From Tetraselmis striata (taxonomy: Eukaryota > Chlorophyta > Chlorodendrophyceae > Chlorodendrales > Chlorodendraceae), in NCBI GenBank assembly GCA_006384855.1, contig VCJN01003151.1:248001-312000 (forward strand): 64,000 bases of DNA. The letters are read 5' to 3'. The notes beneath the pieces are model-generated. The model searched no databases. It had not been told where the DNA came from and saw only the letters and a list, made by a program, of their open reading frames with translations. The first letter of the stretch is position 1. Each line of letters starts with the position of its first letter. The position numbers and the translations under genes were made by a program. Shown in pieces: positions 63,322 to 64,000 of the stretch.

Positions 63322-64000
63322 GTGCAGGCGTTATTATCACGGATCGCCATCAACGGGCTACTTGTTTTAAAATACCAGCAGACAGGAGTACTACTATTTC
63401 TGCAACACAAGGCGGGGTATTGGCTCCGCAATTGTCTTCCGTCCGAGGTGGAGGCCTTTGCGGAGGCGGTGGATACCACCATGCTCGCGGCGGTCGAACG
63501 GGTGCTAGGGGTCTTTGATCCCTCCACGTACGGCACCGACACCAATCCGGTGGTCACCGATTTCTTGGCGGAGCTTTTGCACGACCCCGACCCCATGGCA
63601 GCGGAGGTGGCTACCTTGAGCGAGGATGCAGTGGCCAGGGCGCGCAGCAGGCTTCACCTCCCCACTCGGTTGAAGGGAGCTGGCATCCGCCGCATGGCTA
63701 CCGTTCGTGATGCCGCCTTCATCGGATGCATGAATGCCATCCTTCCAAGGTTCCTGACTAGGAACTCCGGCACCAACACCCCCACCCCTGGCTGGTTTCT
63801 TCGACCCACAGCTCGGGTCCGTACTTGGCCGAGGTAGCTTCAACGCAACTTCTTCCGCTCGCCAATATGACCACTTCATCCTCAACGATGCTCACGGGTC
63901 GGAGAGCTACGCCGCGGAGATGCGCGAGGCGTGGGGCTGCCTCCAAGCGGCTACTGCTGGCCATCTCGGCGACGCACTCGCGCGCCAGATGGAGCGGGAA
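63322..64000 (+). pseudogene. Reverse-transcriptase C-terminal fragment, runs off the window
   Basis: The frame 63322-63837 reads LRNCLPSEVEAFAEAVDTTM, LAAVERVLGVFDPSTYGTDT and ARARSRLHLPTRLKGAGIRR, resembling the thumb/post-RT region of protist non-LTR polymerases (compare LSRMMPPSEMDPSLEAVDAA in the relic at 36.0 kb). Near 63,785 the frame shifts by one. It continues as GFFDPQLGSVLGRGSFNATS and SESYAAEMREAWGCLQAATA to the window end. The catalytic RT motifs are not in this window, so the copy is truncated at its 5' side. Confidence 0.5.

Overview
This is a eukaryotic nuclear window, most likely from a green alga. The host-type genes are GC-rich, codon-biased and split by GT-AG introns. They include a plant-lineage ARM-repeat/BTB protein (ARIA/ABAP1 type), a PHT4-like anion transporter and an SLC35F6-like drug/metabolite-superfamily transporter. 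The genus cannot be fixed from sequence alone; a prasinophyte with a large, repeat-laden genome would fit. Between the genes lie many kinds of mobile DNA, most of it decayed, and about thirty homopolymer G or C tracts of roughly 15-40 nt.

Layout. 0.9-5.6 kb: a DNA transposon with a multi-exon KRBA2/SCAND3-like (Ginger-type) DDE integrase, flanked by inverted arrays of the palindrome CCATGTGNACATGG. 5.6-7.0 kb: a diverged repeat whose partner lies at 49.55-50.2 kb. 7-10 kb: AT-rich and uncharacterised sequence. 10.4-15.4 kb (minus): SLC35F6-like transporter, 8 exons, 544 aa. 16.4-19.4 kb (minus): PHT4-like transporter. 20.5-23.0 kb: sequence bounded by inverted copies of a terminal repeat that recurs near 44.7 and 49.1 kb. 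23.75-25.2 kb: frameshifted tyrosine recombinase of DIRS/Crypton type. 26.7-30.0 kb (plus): ARIA-like protein, 5 exons, 724 aa. 32.0-33.3 kb (minus): intronless zinc alcohol dehydrogenase with an altered active site. 34.6-37.0 kb (minus): dead non-LTR-type reverse transcriptase next to a tRNA-like sequence. 38.0-44.5 kb: a gag-like reading frame interrupted by a 4.5-kb DNA transposon (39,490-44,007) with long terminal inverted repeats and a perfect 9-bp target duplication. 47.3-48.8 kb (plus): alpha/beta hydrolase, 3 exons, 364 aa. 50.8-52.2 kb (minus): conserved-looking gene with two frame breaks. 52.2-54.0 kb (minus): Copia-type fragments with a partial tandem duplication. 54.0-54.6 kb: five cysteine-rich repeats resembling EsV-1-7 units. 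55.6-56.0 kb: first recognisable exon of a short-chain dehydrogenase, between two long polypurine tracts. 60.4-61.3 kb (minus): multi-pass membrane protein. 62.07-62.99 kb: a small element with terminal inverted repeats. 63.3 kb to the end: another reverse-transcriptase C-terminal fragment, running off the window.

The host genes do not form a pathway; they are independent single-copy-type genes scattered among transposons. The least described systems are the integrase element with its palindrome arrays, the 4.5-kb element with no recognised transposase, and the cysteine-repeat array beside the Copia fragments. Exon coordinates come from reading splice consensus and phase by eye. For the two complete transporters and for the ARIA and hydrolase genes, the phases close exactly across the exons I could define.
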